From contig NC_053039.3 of assembly GCF_002575655.3 (NCBI RefSeq), forward strand, positions 240,042,622 through 240,106,621: a DNA stretch of 64,000 bases. Reading direction: 5' to 3'. The position numbers and the translations under genes were made by a program. Under the pieces are notes generated by a model. That model made no database searches, had not been told where the DNA came from, and was given only the letters and a program-made list of their open reading frames with translations. Origin of the DNA: Aegilops tauschii subsp. strangulata (Eukaryota; Streptophyta; Magnoliopsida; Poales; Poaceae). Positions 22,443-34,125 of this stretch are shown in pieces (position 1 is the stretch's first letter; the number at the start of each line of letters is the position of its first letter).

Positions 22443-23156
22443 ACGATCTAGAAAGGAAGTGCCTCCTTATTATGCGCAAAATAATGATTCCTCCACCTAC
22501 CAGCGGGACCTAACGGAAGGGCCTCTGTATTTTGCTTAGCTATATTTCACGAAAAAACGTTCCCCCTTGACAGCTAGGACCCACCAGCTACATCTTCGAA
22601 CAGAAGGAAGTGCCTCCTTATTACTCACAAAATAAAAACCATTCCTCCCCCTGATAGCCGGGACCCACCAGCTATATCTTCGCACGGAAGGAAGTACCTC
22701 CTTATCCTCCCTGACAGCTGGGACCCACCCGGTCGAAGCGTACGTAGCATTTTCTGTCTCGTCACGAATGTGTACGTACATACTAGTCGATCGGTCTCTC
22801 TGCAACGATGAATCATAACCGAGCAAGCAGTGGCATCTGTAGAAGCAGAGCCCCTGATGTAGCAGTTCAGGCAGTCCCTTCTAAACCGTGTACACCTACG
22901 TACAACCAGATGCCAAAGAATATGGCCACGTACGTACACACGGGCGGGGTCGCGAATGCCAACTCGCGCATACATACAACCATGGCTCGTTTAGAAGGAG
23001 AGGCAGTGAAGACAACAATGGCGTCCTGTTCATCGGAAACCAACCAGCTAGGTCGGAACGGAGAACTGCATCATGTTCTTCGGGAGGCAATTGGATGCGT
23101 CATGTTCATCGGGAGCCAACCGGCTTGGACAGAACAGCCGAAACGGGGTCTGGCGT

Positions 23157-23410
23157 ACCGCAGTATGGAGGAAACGACCTTCTGTTGACCGGCTACGGTC
23201 GAAATAGGATCCTGTTCATTGGGAGGGGACTAGCGTACTGCAAAACAGAGGAAATAGGCTTGAGTTGGAGCTCCTACGGTCTAGACGGTGTCTTGTTGAT
23301 CGGGAGGGGTGTGGCATACCGCAAAATGGAGGAAACAGACTTGTGTTGCAGCGCCTACGGTCGAAATGGGGTGCTGTTCATCGGGAGGGGTGTGGCATAC
23401 CGCAAAACGG
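23157..23410. repeat. 81-bp tandem repeat
   Basis: The landmark GGGAGGGG recurs at 23221, 23302 and 23383, an 81-bp period, with GGAGGAAA and CCTACGGTC landmarks in between. 81 is a multiple of 3, which explains the long but repetitive ORFs reading through it. Confidence 0.75.
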
Positions 23411-23869
23411 GACTCCACGGGCTACTATTCATCCACCATCTACTGCCTTACTCCAGCCTCCATGGGCTACTGTTCATCCACCGTCAATTTACTCCAGCCT
23501 CCACCTGCTACCGTTAATCCACCGCGTCTTCCTCCTGCCTCCACCAGCTACTGTTCATCCACGGGCTCCTATTCATCCAGCCTATATCGGCATTCAACCA
23601 GCCCTCCACGGGGTCCTGTTCGTCCACCCCCAACCAGCTCGGCTGTGGCGGCCTCCTCGATCCGGGTCCGTTCATTGAGCGGCAATGACCTCTACTACCA
23701 TGGGGTCCTGTTCATCCAACCCCGACCGAGAACTATTCATCCAACCCCAACCAACCGGCTAGACTCACCACGTCTCGACTTGTTCAACCAACCCTCAATG
23801 GTCACCATTCATCACGAGGCGGGTTCGATCGGCTTCAGTATGCAGCAGTAGCGATCAATTGCTCGGGTT

Positions 23870-24020
23870 CAGTTAGCAGCGAAGGAATCGCTCGGGTTCA
23901 GTCAGCAGCAAAGGAATCACTCCGGTTCAGTTAACAGCCAGGGATCGATCGCTCAAATAACATAGCTAGTGCAATCGCTCGGGTTCAGTAAGCAAACTCC
24001 TCACTCGGGTTCAGTTAGAG
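23870..24020. repeat. Short GGGTTCAGT repeats
   Basis: Five or six copies of CTCGGGTTCAGT(T/C)AGCAGC-type units, partly degenerate, about 30 bp apart at first and then more irregular. Confidence 0.65.
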
Positions 24021-24466
24021 CCCAACGCTTCACACACACAGAGAAACCTCTGTGCATCACTCGTCCCCGACCACCCACCGTAACCGGGAACTCCCCTAAA
24101 TTTTTCTCACCCTCGCTTCTACCACGATTTTTTCCATCATGGACGGCCCAAAGAATGTCATGCGGGTGCGTTCCCGGCCCACCCAGGACGAAAAGCCCAT
24201 TTTTTGTCATGATTTATTGTCATAGAAGTAGGAGCCCGCCACATCTATGATGATACATGGTATTGTCACAATTATCGTCATAGAAGTGTCATAACCATGA
24301 TAGAAAAAAAATTGTTCGGGCCAAAATGTCACGGATGTGTCTTTTTTTTGTAGCGATGCCTACATTACATTGATGAATTGGAGTTATTGTGTATCAATCT
24401 AGGTTGTGACTGTTATATGACGAATGTCATCCCATAGAAGTACCCATCACTGATCCAATGCCTACG

Positions 24467-25338
24467 TGTCGGATTGCGGGTTCCGGCAAAACCCTTGAGG
24501 TTCGAACACTTGGGTGCGCATGAAGATCTCTCCTCCCCCTAGCTCACGCTCTCACCACAATCTCAAAGCTCAGCACGCCGAACTCGCAGAACAAGGGACA
24601 CATGGTTTATACTGGTTCGGGCCACTGATGTGGTGTAATACCCTACTCCAGTGTGGTGTGGTGGATTGCCTCTTGGGCTGAGGATGAAAAAGTACAAGGG
24701 AAGAACAGCCTCCTGAGGAGAGGTGTTCTTGTGCTTGTGTGTGTGAGGATGATCTGAATAGCCCAAGATCAGTTGCCTCCTACTGTGGTGGCTAGTCCTA
24801 TTTATAAAGGCCCTGGTCCTCTTCCCAATATAGGCGGGAAGGGATCGAAAAACGGCCAAATTTGAAGGGAGACAACTAGTACATGTTATCCTGACTAGAG
24901 GTGGTCTTCGCCTACCAAAGGCTCTGGTGGTGACGCCGTCCTGGGCTCCACGGTGCCTCCGTCCTGCTGGTCTTGGTCTTGTTGCACTGATATGGCAACC
25001 TTTGCCTGATGCCTCGGAACTCCTCGCCTGTGCTTGCCTCTTTAGCACCAAAGAGGAAACGAGTACACTGCATGCTCTGGCGCCCGCCTGGCCTTGGTCG
25101 TCATGGCTTGCATCAGAGGAACCTCGCGAGGTGCCCCTTGCCTTGATCTCTCCGCTCCTCGCGAGCCAGCCTAGTGAGGCCGCCCCCGAGGAGGTCTTGC
25201 ATCGTCCGCCTCACGAGGCTTGGCCCCTCGCGAGGGTCTTGAGTGTTCGTTCATGAAGATGGGCCGTACAGGGCTACTGACGGAGCCACACCATGGGCCG
25301 CAGGCAGGCAAGTCTGGGGACCCCCGTTCACACCGACA
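24467..25338 (-). repeat. T2 3' LTR
   Basis: 872 bp, TGTCGG to CCGACA on the plus strand. On the element strand a TATA-like TTTATAAATAGG lies at about 24793-24804. It pairs with 42137-42960. Confidence 0.92.
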
Positions 25339-25367
25339 GTAGACCCCGGGCCCAAGGCGTGCTCAGA

Positions 25368-25390
25368 CTTGGCTTCGAGGCGAAGCCAAG
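25368..25390. repeat. Conserved hairpin next to T2 polypurine tract
   Basis: Perfect arms CTTGGCTTCG (25368-25377) and CGAAGCCAAG (25381-25390) with loop AGG, 29 bp from the 3' LTR. The element-strand polypurine tract is the complement of GTAGACCCCGGGCCC at 25339-25353. Confidence 0.85.
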
Positions 25391-25631
25391 GGGCAAGTGC
25401 GGAGCCCTGCGGGCCCCAACAGCCTACGCCCTTGGTTGATGCGTGTCGATTGATGGGACGTGGGCGTCTCTGCTTCCCCATGCTGCCTCAGCAATTTCCC
25501 GACTGACAAAAGACTGGCGCGGGCTACATTTTCCTTCATTGCTTTCCTTCGTCTTGCTCCAGATCCCCTTTCTCGCTCCATGCTTCCAGAGACTCCAGAT
25601 CCGCCCAGATCCTCCTTCAAGCCTGCCGCCA

Positions 25632-28383
25632 ATGGCACTCAAGAAAGCTTGGGCTGCTCCCTCGCCATCGTGGTACGAGCCAACACTTGATGCGCCGAGC
25701 GTTTCGGAGAAGAACCTTGCCGCCATGCTCCTGATGATGGCGGAGGGTGATGAGAAGTGGAAGATTGCACTCCGGGTTGGCTCCGCCGAGCCGGAGGCCC
25801 CAGGCAGCACTTTCTACCCCTTCTTCATGAGGAGCATCGTCGCCGGGTTGGTTCCCCCTTTGTCCGACTTCTTCTACTCCGTCCTCAGCCACTAAAATAT
25901 CCATGCCCTCCATCTTCATCCCAACTCCATCCTCCTCCTGTCGATCTTTGACTTTTACTGTGAGGCGTACATTGGAGTGATGCCGTCCGTGGCGCTGCTG
26001 CGCCAATTCTTCTTCCTCCGGATCAAGGAGGGCCACTACTCTGGGTGTGTTGGCTTTGTCACGGCCAACAAGACCAACACCATCTTGAAGGCCGGGAAGA
26101 AGGCCGAGGGCTTCAGGAGCAAGTGGGTCCTGATGGACGCCAAGTGCTCCCACCCCCAGCTGGTGCTGCCAACGGAGATGCCCGTGTCCTAAGAGGGGTG
26201 GCTTTGCGCAAAGCTCACCGACCCCCGGGCGACGCAGGTGTTGGAGAGGATGACCTCCGACCCGAGGCCTGGTAACTCAAGGGCGACGAAGCTGACGGGG
26301 ACCATGATCGACAAAGAATTCATGGCGCAGTGCATGGCTCCCCTTTAGGCGCGCCCGCGCCCCTTGTGGAAGCTCGGAGACGAAGGGGACGACCTTCGCC
26401 TGCGCCCGGAGGCCCTTTCCGACGAGGAGTTGTGCTTGGCCCTCCGCTCCTTGGTTGGGGATGACCAAGGGTACCCGCCGGACTCCATCGTTCCCTTGTT
26501 CCGCCGCTCAGATGGGGCAGAGGCTGCCGCCGCCATGCCCGTCCTCGACGGGCGTGGGCTTGTACCGCCTGCGCCCTCGAAAGTCCCGGTGGCGAAGACT
26601 CCGGTGGACGTGTCTTCCAGTGAGTGTCGCGAGAAGGAAGAGGAGGAAGAAGAGGAGGAGGAGCGCGACTCGGAGGCGTCCCACGAAGGGGTGGGGGAGA
26701 CCTCCCCTTTGCGCAAGGCCAACATCCTCCGCACCCTGCCTGATGACGATGACGAGGCCGATGTCCCCCTAGGAAGGGGGAGCCGCACGCGGCAGGGGGC
26801 TCCTGGAGGTCCAAGGTCAGTCCCCGGAGGAGGTCATCGGTCGAGGTTCCGATGAGGGGAAGGTCGGCGCTGATCACCCGAGACGACGACCCTATTCTGA
26901 CACTGCCTGGAGCTGCTTCCGGCCTATCTGTTGCCCCCTCTTCTGCGCCTGGAGCCCTTGCACCCGCGCCTCAGGCTGCGAGGCTCTCAGGTTTCTAGCT
27001 CAAGAAGCAGAGGGACTACGCCGCGGTGGACCAGTAAGCATTCTCGCCCTGCCTTGTTCTTGCTTCCACTGCTGATTCTTGGTGCTTCTCTTTTGCTCAA
27101 TTAGGCCGACGCCCACGGCAAAGAAGCGGAAGGAGGGAGCGGTAGTACTGCTCGGGAACAAATCGCCTGCGGTGGCCTTACCCTCCTCCATGGGGAAGGG
27201 CAGTGACGGTGCTCGCGCTTCCCCGGCCCGATCGTCCTCGCTAGACTTGGGGGAGCGTCCTCCGGAGGAGGCAGCCCCCGTAGCCCCGCTGGCTCCAGAG
27301 GTACCGACGTCCAGCTCAGTTGCTGGGGTCCCCAAAGCTCAGGAGCCCCCAGCCTCCCAGGCCATGGTGACGACGTTGCCTCCTCCTTCTCCCGTCGCAC
27401 TACTGACGCCGGATCCTTCCGCCTCCCCTGACGTCTTGCAGCTTGCTCTTTCCGCGCTGACCCTGCTGCGGGAGGATCTTCAGGGCACCGACCGTCGCCT
27501 GGTGGTTGGGCGCCTGGAGCTGATCGCTGGCTGGCTTCACTCCGATGTGTCCATCCGGGCGGCACTGAGTCAGGCTGTGGCGGCCTCCGAGGAGGACAAG
27601 CAGGCCGTCGCTCCAGCCGCGGCTGCCCGTGAGGTGTCGCGGAAGGATGCCCGGGCCACCCAAGATCGCTGTCAGTCGCTGGAGGCTGAGCTAGAGACAA
27701 TGCGTCACGAGCGTGCGGACGAAGCTCGAGGCCGCAAGTCGGAGGAGGAGAAGCTGAAGGCCCGAGAGGACGCCGTCAGGAGCCGCGACACCGAGCTGGA
27801 GCAGTTGGCGAAGGCGCAAGCTACGGAGTGCAGCCGGCTGGAGAAGCTGGAGCAGAAGATGGAGGCAGAGAGGGCCGAGCTTGAAGCCAAGGCGAAGGTC
27901 CTGGCTGAGGACCGCGCGGCCTTCAAGTCCCTCAAGAAGAGGTCCCGTGTGGCACTACGGGCACTCTACGAGAAGGGCTTGGAGGAGCCGCTGGCTACAG
28001 ACGATGAGGGCCCCACCCAGCTGCTTCCCCATCTGGTCACGACGCTCGAGGACGTCGTGGGCGGGATCGGCCCCTTGGTGGAGGACGAAGCCCGCACACT
28101 TTCCTCGGCCATGCTGACTCGCGTCTTCAGCCACCTCCATCTTCGCGACCCCGCCGCCAACCTTGATGAGCTGTTGGAGCCTGTGGATGACAAGCGCTGC
28201 GCAGCTGCCGCCAAAGCCGTGAAGGGCCAGGTGGAGGCTTTGCGGAAGAAGTTCCGCTCCTTCGATCCTAAGCCCTCAGCAGGTGGCGCTGCCGAACCTG
28301 CAACCCCGGCTAGCGGCATAGGTGAGGGCAGCATCACCGTTGAAGGGGCACCGCTTGCAAGCAGCGACAGCGTCCAGGGGTGA
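25632..28383 (+). pseudogene. T2 antisense spliced gene: PF04195-like domain plus coiled coil
   Basis: Opposite strand to T2 and homologous to 6226-8867. ATG at 25632 (MALKKAWAAPSPSWYEP). Exon 1 is 25632-27033, an intron of 71 bp is 27034-27104 (GTAAGC...CAATTAG), and exon 2 is 27105-28383. The junction keeps the frame (VDQ-PTPTAKKRK), at exactly the same codon as in T1. The domain order is the same: PF04195-like N-terminus (PPLSDFFYSVLSH, LHPNSILLLSIFDFYCEAY), an acidic linker, a coiled coil (about 27660-27940), and a helical end with LTRVFSHLHLRDPAANLDE. Exon 1 has stops near 25893, 26190 and 26347 and a frameshift near 26800, but exon 2 is fully open. So exon 1 is more damaged than in T1. 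Function unknown. Confidence 0.8.
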
Positions 28384-28536
28384 TGGGATGACTTGCTAGT
28401 GACTCCTTTCCCTGCTTGGCTCCTGCAATACGTACCATGCCTCGTGGAGGCGTTAAACTTGTGTTTGGTATTTGAAGAACAATATGTCTTGTAATATTTG
28501 TTTGAGATTTTGCAATTTCCTTCCTGTTTGCTTGAT

Positions 28537-28870
28537 GTTCTATGTCGGCAGGGCCCGACCTCGCGCATACCTCAGCCACCGTTGGGTCGTCCGGATCACC
28601 AGGACGAGACAAAGGGGTGAGGGGCTACGTGGCTAGTTTGGCTCCTGAGTCGCGATGCTCAGGAGCCCCCCTTGACGCGCAAACAACTTACAGGAAGCAG
28701 CTGCAGGAGTAGGCCTAGTGTTCTACGTCGGCAGGGCCCGACCCTGCGCATACCTCAGCCGCCGTTGGGTCGTCCGGATCACCAGGACGAGACCAAGGGG
28801 TGAGGGGCTACGTGGCCAGTTAGTCACCTAAGTCGCGATGCTCAGGAGTCCCCCTTGACGCTCAAACAAC
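28537..28870. repeat. Tandem duplication with hairpins in T2
   Basis: Two copies of about 150 bp, 28537-28685 and 28720-28870, period 183 bp. Each carries a hairpin: 28642-28665 with perfect CTCCTGAG/CTCAGGAG arms, and 28825-28848 with one arm mutated. The equivalent in T1 is 5767-6081. Confidence 0.85.
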
Positions 28871-28983
28871 ATTCATACCTTTTCCATCGCCGAGGCTCCG
28901 CTCGGGAGGGGTGCGCGGAGACCAATTCCGAGGGACCTGGCAGGGTGGCGTACGCTCGGGCGTGACCCGAGTGCGGGCCCCGT

Positions 28984-29465
28984 TGTCGGTGTCAAAACCG
29001 GCGGATCTTGGGTAGGGGGTCCCGAACTGTGCGTATAAGGTCGATGGTTACAGGGGACGGGGGACACGATGTTTACCCAGGTTCGGGCCCTCTCTATGGA
29101 GGTAATACCCTACTTCCTGCTTGATTGATCTTCATGAATATGAGTATTACAAGAGTTGATCTACCACGAGATCGTAATGGCTAAACCCTAGAAGCCTAGC
29201 CTGTATGACTATGGTAATGAGTATATATCCTTTCCGGACTACACCCTCCTGTTTATATAGACGCCGGGGGGATCTAGGGTTACATAGAGTCGGTTAAATA
29301 AGAAGGAATCTTCATAGTTGGTTGCCAAGCTTGCCTTCCACACCAAGGAGAGTCCTATCCGGAGACGGGTACAGTCTTCATCCTTCGTGTCTTCACAGCC
29401 CATCAGTCCGGCCCATGTATAACAGGCCGGACGCCCTGAGGACCCCTTAGTCCAGGACTTCCTCA
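28984..29465 (-). repeat. G4 3' LTR
   Basis: 482 bp. On the plus strand it runs TGTCGGTGTCAAAACCGG to CAGGACTTCCTCA. The element strand has TCTATATAAAC at about 29250-29260 as TATA box. The adjacent element-strand polypurine tract is the complement of GTAGCCCCTGAACC at 29466-29479. Confidence 0.92.
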
Positions 29466-29895
29466 GTAGCCCCTGAACCTGGCTTCAATGACGAGGAGTC
29501 CGGCGCGCAGATTGTCTTCGGCATTGCAAGGCGGGTTCCCTTTTTTCCGAACTCCAAGATAGTCTTGGGACGCGATAATAGTATCCGGACCTGTCACACA
29601 CACCATACACAACCACAGAGAGAATATAATTTTACACGAGTCCAATCCGCTGACAAATTTTTGTAGCATGACATTACGCCCGACCGGTCATAATTCTGGA
29701 CCGTTTTGTGTCCGACGCTCCACGTCCCGAGACGCGGTTGGCATTGGCACGTCTTGTCAAAGCAGAGATCGTGCCCCCTTATCGCGGGATTCTCATCAAT
29801 GCGGGTATGGGTAACCCAACCGTGCTGTTTACACCGGCCTTGGGAATAGGCGAGCTTTTAGGGTGAGTGCGGAGGCGCTTGATATTCGTGGCCTT

Positions 29896-29903
29896 TATAA
29901 GGG
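29896..29903 (+). promoter_or_regulatory. TATA box of the G4 antisense gene
   Basis: TATAAGGG at 29896-29903, within GCCTTTATAAGGGGATAAGG. It lies 118 bp before the ATG at 30014 and is followed by a pyrimidine-rich leader (TTTTTTCACCCACACCC, CTTTCTCTCCTTCAGC). It is outside the LTR and on the opposite strand to the element. Confidence 0.65.
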
Positions 29904-30013
29904 GATAAGGATTCCCTTTTTTCACCCACACCCTTTCTCTCCTTCAGCACTTCCGTCCTTGAGCTCCAGCGCCCAAGCTTCAGCTTTTCCTCGTTCGATA
30001 AAGCACTTCAAAC

Positions 30014-33000
30014 ATGTCCGGATCCGGAGCTGGAGGCAATTAGATGGCCTCCTTCGTTAAGAAGAAGGGCACCAAGGAGCTCCGGGAGGCCGGATACCAG
30101 GCCAAGGAGATCGCTCACCGACTCCCGGTCAAAGGACAGATCGTCCCTACTCCAGAGCCCCATGAGAGGGTTGTGTTTCTCACACATTTTGTCCGCGGGC
30201 TGGGATTCCCTCTCCACCCGTTCGTCCATGGACTGATGTTTTACTACGGGCTAGACTTCCATGACCTAGCCCCTAACTTTATTCTCAACATCACGACATT
30301 TATTGTCGTGTGCCAGGCATTTTCCGTATCCCACCTCATTTCGGCCTATGGCTGAAGACCTTCAATGTGAAGCCGAAGGTGGTGAGCGGCCAACAAGCGG
30401 AGTGCGGAGGCGCCATGGTGGGCAAGATGCCCAATGTTACCTGGCCCAAAGGCTCCTTCGCGGAGACCGTGAAGGGGTGGCAATCGGGGTGGTTCTACAT
30501 CACCGAGCCGCGCGACACTGACTGGGCGGCGGCCCCCGAGTTCTGATCTAGAATCCCGATGCGGCTCACCTCCTCGCAACAGAGGGGCCTAACCTGGGGT
30601 CCCTTGAACGAGCTGACTGGGCTCCAGATGTGCGTCCAGAACATGATAGACAGGAAAATCAAGCTTGTCAACGTGATCCAGGTCATGCTCATTCGTCGAG
30701 TCCTTCCGTGCCAACGCCGGACTTGCCGTCTGTGGGAGTACGATCCGACCAAGCACCAAATGCTACTAGAGCTCTTCGGCGCGACGCACGAAGACATCTG
30801 GAAAGTACTCTTCAAGGCCGGCGAGACACCACCGCCCACGACCGAGGACCGCGGGCTTAGCTTAAAACGACAGGCTACTTCGATAAGTTCTTTCATGTTT
30901 TCAAGGTATACCCTTTACTAGCATATTTTGAGGAAAAAGCCTAAGCCTTCCTATCCATGTTTTCAGGCCTGGATCGAGGTAGCAGGGGGGATTAACTGTC
31001 CGGCCCCGCTGCCCGAAGACCCAGAATTCCCATTACTGACTAAAATACTATTTCCAGCTCCTTATGAGGTGCCAGAGAAGACGGCCAAGAAAGGGGCCAA
31101 AGGGCCCCGGAGGGGCCCTCGCCGAAAGGGCGCTTCGGACGTGATGTCCGAAGACGAGACTCACTCTTCGTCCGCCGAAGACAATGACGAGGAGGAGGAA
31201 GAAGAAGATGACTCCCCACCTGAGGCGGGGAGGAAGAAGAGAGCGGCCTCAACGAACCTGGAGGCACAGGCGCCCAAGAGGGGGAAAGGCTCCCTCGCGG
31301 ATAACTCCGTGTGGGACATCGATAGCAGTCCGGAGCGACCTCCCCGGACCAAGCCTCGGGCCGTATCGTAAGTATCAAAATCTTTATGCACGCCCAAACG
31401 TCTGGCCTTTCCAGCTTGTAATATTGATATGTTTGAATCATGTTATTGTAGTCCGGCCCAGGACAGTTCTCCGCGATCTTCATCAGAAGGTTCGCTGGAC
31501 CCAAAGGAGAGGGCCAGCATGTCACCGCCGCCTGCTTACTCTCCCTTGGCCAAGGGTGATGATGAGGAGGTGTCCCGAAGGACCTCCTCAGACCGGGGGA
31601 ATGTTCCGGAGATCATCAGGGTGGCGCCCCAGGATGACTTCCGGGCCGTCGGACATATGGGGGAAAAAGACCCTGTAGAGACGGATGATGCGGGTCGAGT
31701 TCTATTCGACCCTCAGCCGGACTCTATTCCGGAGACCTATACGGCTCCGGAGTCTGGCGAATGGCCTTCCCTGACCTGAGGGGGTGTGCTGCCGGTAACC
31801 TCTATCCAACCAGAGGTGCCGGATCATCTACTGGAAGCGCTGCAAGGTGCCTCTATTGTGGATGAGCACCATGCCCATATGGGTATGGTGATCGAAAAGG
31901 TTCAGTCCGCCAAAAACGGACTAACCGAAGCCTGCGCTAGCCTTCTAATAGGATTTGAGGTGAGTAATGTAATTGTAGGAGAATATCACAGTGTAGACAG
32001 GAGCCCCTGATGCTTTGTTCGGTGTTCGGAAAAGAAGCCGAACAGAGGATCAAAAATAATTTTCGCAGGAGTCTAACATAAGGTGTCTATGTGAATAAGC
32101 AGGCATCGCTGCAGTCTGCTACCGCCCATACTGCGGAGGTCTCCAGACTAAAGCAGAAACTGGAGCGGGCCGAGGAAGAGCTCGGCCTCGTGAAAAAGCA
32201 GCTGGAGGATAGCCAAGGTATGCAGTAACCTGCGGGTACATTTAAGAAGGATAAATGGTTCAGGCTGACTAAAGTGTCATGAACTTTACTAGGGGCCACG
32301 ATCGAGGTGGCGGCCCTCAAAAAGGCGTTAGCCGAGGCCGAAGAAAAAGCGGCCAAGGAACATGCCGCGTGCGAAAAGCACGAGGCCAGGGTCAGCAAGG
32401 TTCACCAAGAGCTCTAGGACGCCGTCAAGAAGTACGAGTCCTTGGAGCGTGATTCTAAGACACAAGAGTCCGAACTTGCGAAGGCCCGCCAGAGTGTGCA
32501 AGATGCCCGAGCCGAAGCCCAGATCGCCCTCCAGGAAATCCAGGCGGCCAAGAAGATTGCAACGGGTGTTTACCGATCTGCCGCGCAGCGTATCAGATGC
32601 TGCCGAGTTCTATCAGGCCGAAGAAGGGATGTCTACGGAGAAGATGTTCTGGTCCCAATATCTTGGACCAGAACAGCCGGAGCCCTTTAGCGACCAGTTG
32701 AAACAGCTGGTCGAGCTGCACAAGTTGGCCGAGTTAGCCATGAAGGACCTGATAGTCCGGATGTGGCCTGCCGAGCCCATGCCCAGCAACTACTTTGGAC
32801 TTGTGAATCGGCTTGTGAGTGCCTGCCCACGGCTTGAAGTCGTGAAGCGGTCGGTCTGCATTGAGGGTGCACGGATGGCATTCGCGCGCGTGAAGACGCA
32901 CTGGGCGAAGATGGATGCCAAGAAGTTGATGACCGAGGGGCCACCTGAGGGCAAGGAGCATCGTCGACCCAAGCTGTATTTCGACGGTGTCCTGGAGGGA

Positions 33001-33048
33001 TCCCGCCTTATGGCGGAGCAATATGCGAAGGACATGATATTCCCATGA
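30014..33048 (+). pseudogene. G4 antisense multi-exon gene: PF04195-like domain plus coiled coil
   Basis: ATG at 30014 (MSGSGAGGN) meets TAG at 30041-30043 and is followed by an in-frame ATG at 30044. The PF04195-like part reads GLGFPLHPFVHGLMFYYGLD and FNVKPKVVSGQQ, with a frameshift near 30345 and a stop near 30544. Likely introns with GT-AG ends: 30906-30966, 31368-31451 (frame kept, RAVS-SPAQDSS), 31960-32102 and 32218-32292. Exons after 31020 encode an acidic Ser-rich linker, a heptad coiled coil (SRLKQKLERAEEELGLVKKQ) and a helical C-terminal domain ending at 33048. In-frame stops near 31776 and 32414 also occur. The splice sites are predicted by eye. Overall architecture matches the T1/T2 antisense protein, but with more introns. 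Confidence 0.7.
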
Positions 33049-34125
33049 AAACATTCGGGTTGTCCTATAATATGAAACAAGATCGGTATGTAATATGATG
33101 CTTGTGATTAAATTTTACCTCCTGTGCGGCCATTTATTAAAATCTGAGGGTTGACCAGTCGTCGGCTTCTGCCCCATGTAGATAGTACGGGGGTGTTCGG
33201 GATAAATCTAAACACTCTTTACTCCACATTCTGGTCCTTAAAGGAGGTGTTTAGCGCAACGAACAAGGCAATCAGACTATACGGCCTTTATTACCCTCAC
33301 TTAGCCATAGGAGTTTGACCATGAAAATTTCGGCAAAGCCCCTAGTCTTCGGAAGGCCGAACTAGGGGCGTTATACACGCCTAATCGGAGAAAACCGATT
33401 CCTCGCATAAAGCGGAAAAACTCTAGGGATTTGAGACCTCTCGAACAGCTGACCAGCTCTCGCCACATCATGACAGTCAGTGTTCGGCTTTCTCTACTGA
33501 GGTGCTCGTCCGGAAGAACCGGGACACAATTGCAGTAGTTCTCCCTTTACTAGCCTAGCCGATATAGCGGAACGTAAGGTAGCAAACACAGGAGCCAGGC
33601 AACCCAACTATTGACCAAAGACATGATTCGGAGCCGATGCATATAATGCTATAAGTTCGGGGTGCCGAACTGTAGTGTAAAAGTGTTCGGACTTTTGTTG
33701 CCGTAATGCGGGGCGTGATGAAGCCCCTAGCGCAGTAATACGTACCAGAATGTACGCGTGCAACGAGTAATAAATACAAAGGAAAAAAGGGGGAGATTAA
33801 GTGATAAACTGACGCTACCCTTTATTTTTGTAATGAGATTAATACGTCGAGGCGTATTTGTACATGTAATATGATAAGCAAAAAAGGCTATTTAACATGC
33901 CAAGACCAAGTGCGAGCTGCGTGCGGGTATGTAAAACAGGTATAGCAATCGTTAACGGAGGCCACCTGGGGGTTCCCTTGTGCGCCAAAGCTCCTTGCCT
34001 CCTTGGTGTGTCCGACAAACTGGTTGTCAGAAGAAACCTCGAAAAGAGAGAAGAGACCTGAAATTGAAAAGAAAAGGTACGCGAATCCTGGGGTTGGTCG
34101 AGCCGCACTATGGATCGCGAGCTAG
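33049..34125. other. Gene-free part of G4 where pol would be
   Basis: About 1.08 kb between the 3' ends of the antisense gene and gag-pro. I see no RT, RNase H or integrase motif in any frame. Confidence 0.7.

Larger units (their letters stand above)
20100..24355. mobile_element. CACTA-like DNA transposon remnant
   Basis: The right end reads ...TTTTTTTTGTAGCG at 24342-24355, close to the reverse complement of a CACTA terminus (CACTACAAAAAAA) with one changed base. Upstream is a terminal region rich in GTCATAGAAG and TGTCACGGATGTG motifs, then several families of direct repeats. This structure is usual for subterminal and internal parts of Triticeae CACTA elements. I found no transposase ORF and no matching left terminus, so the left boundary is approximate and the element is partial. 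ORFs in this stretch are products of the repeats. Confidence 0.55.

Noticed and set aside
22808..23851. Several overlapping ORFs of 120-209 codons
   Set aside because: They follow tandem repeats with periods divisible by 3, have no domain, and change frame freely between repeat units.
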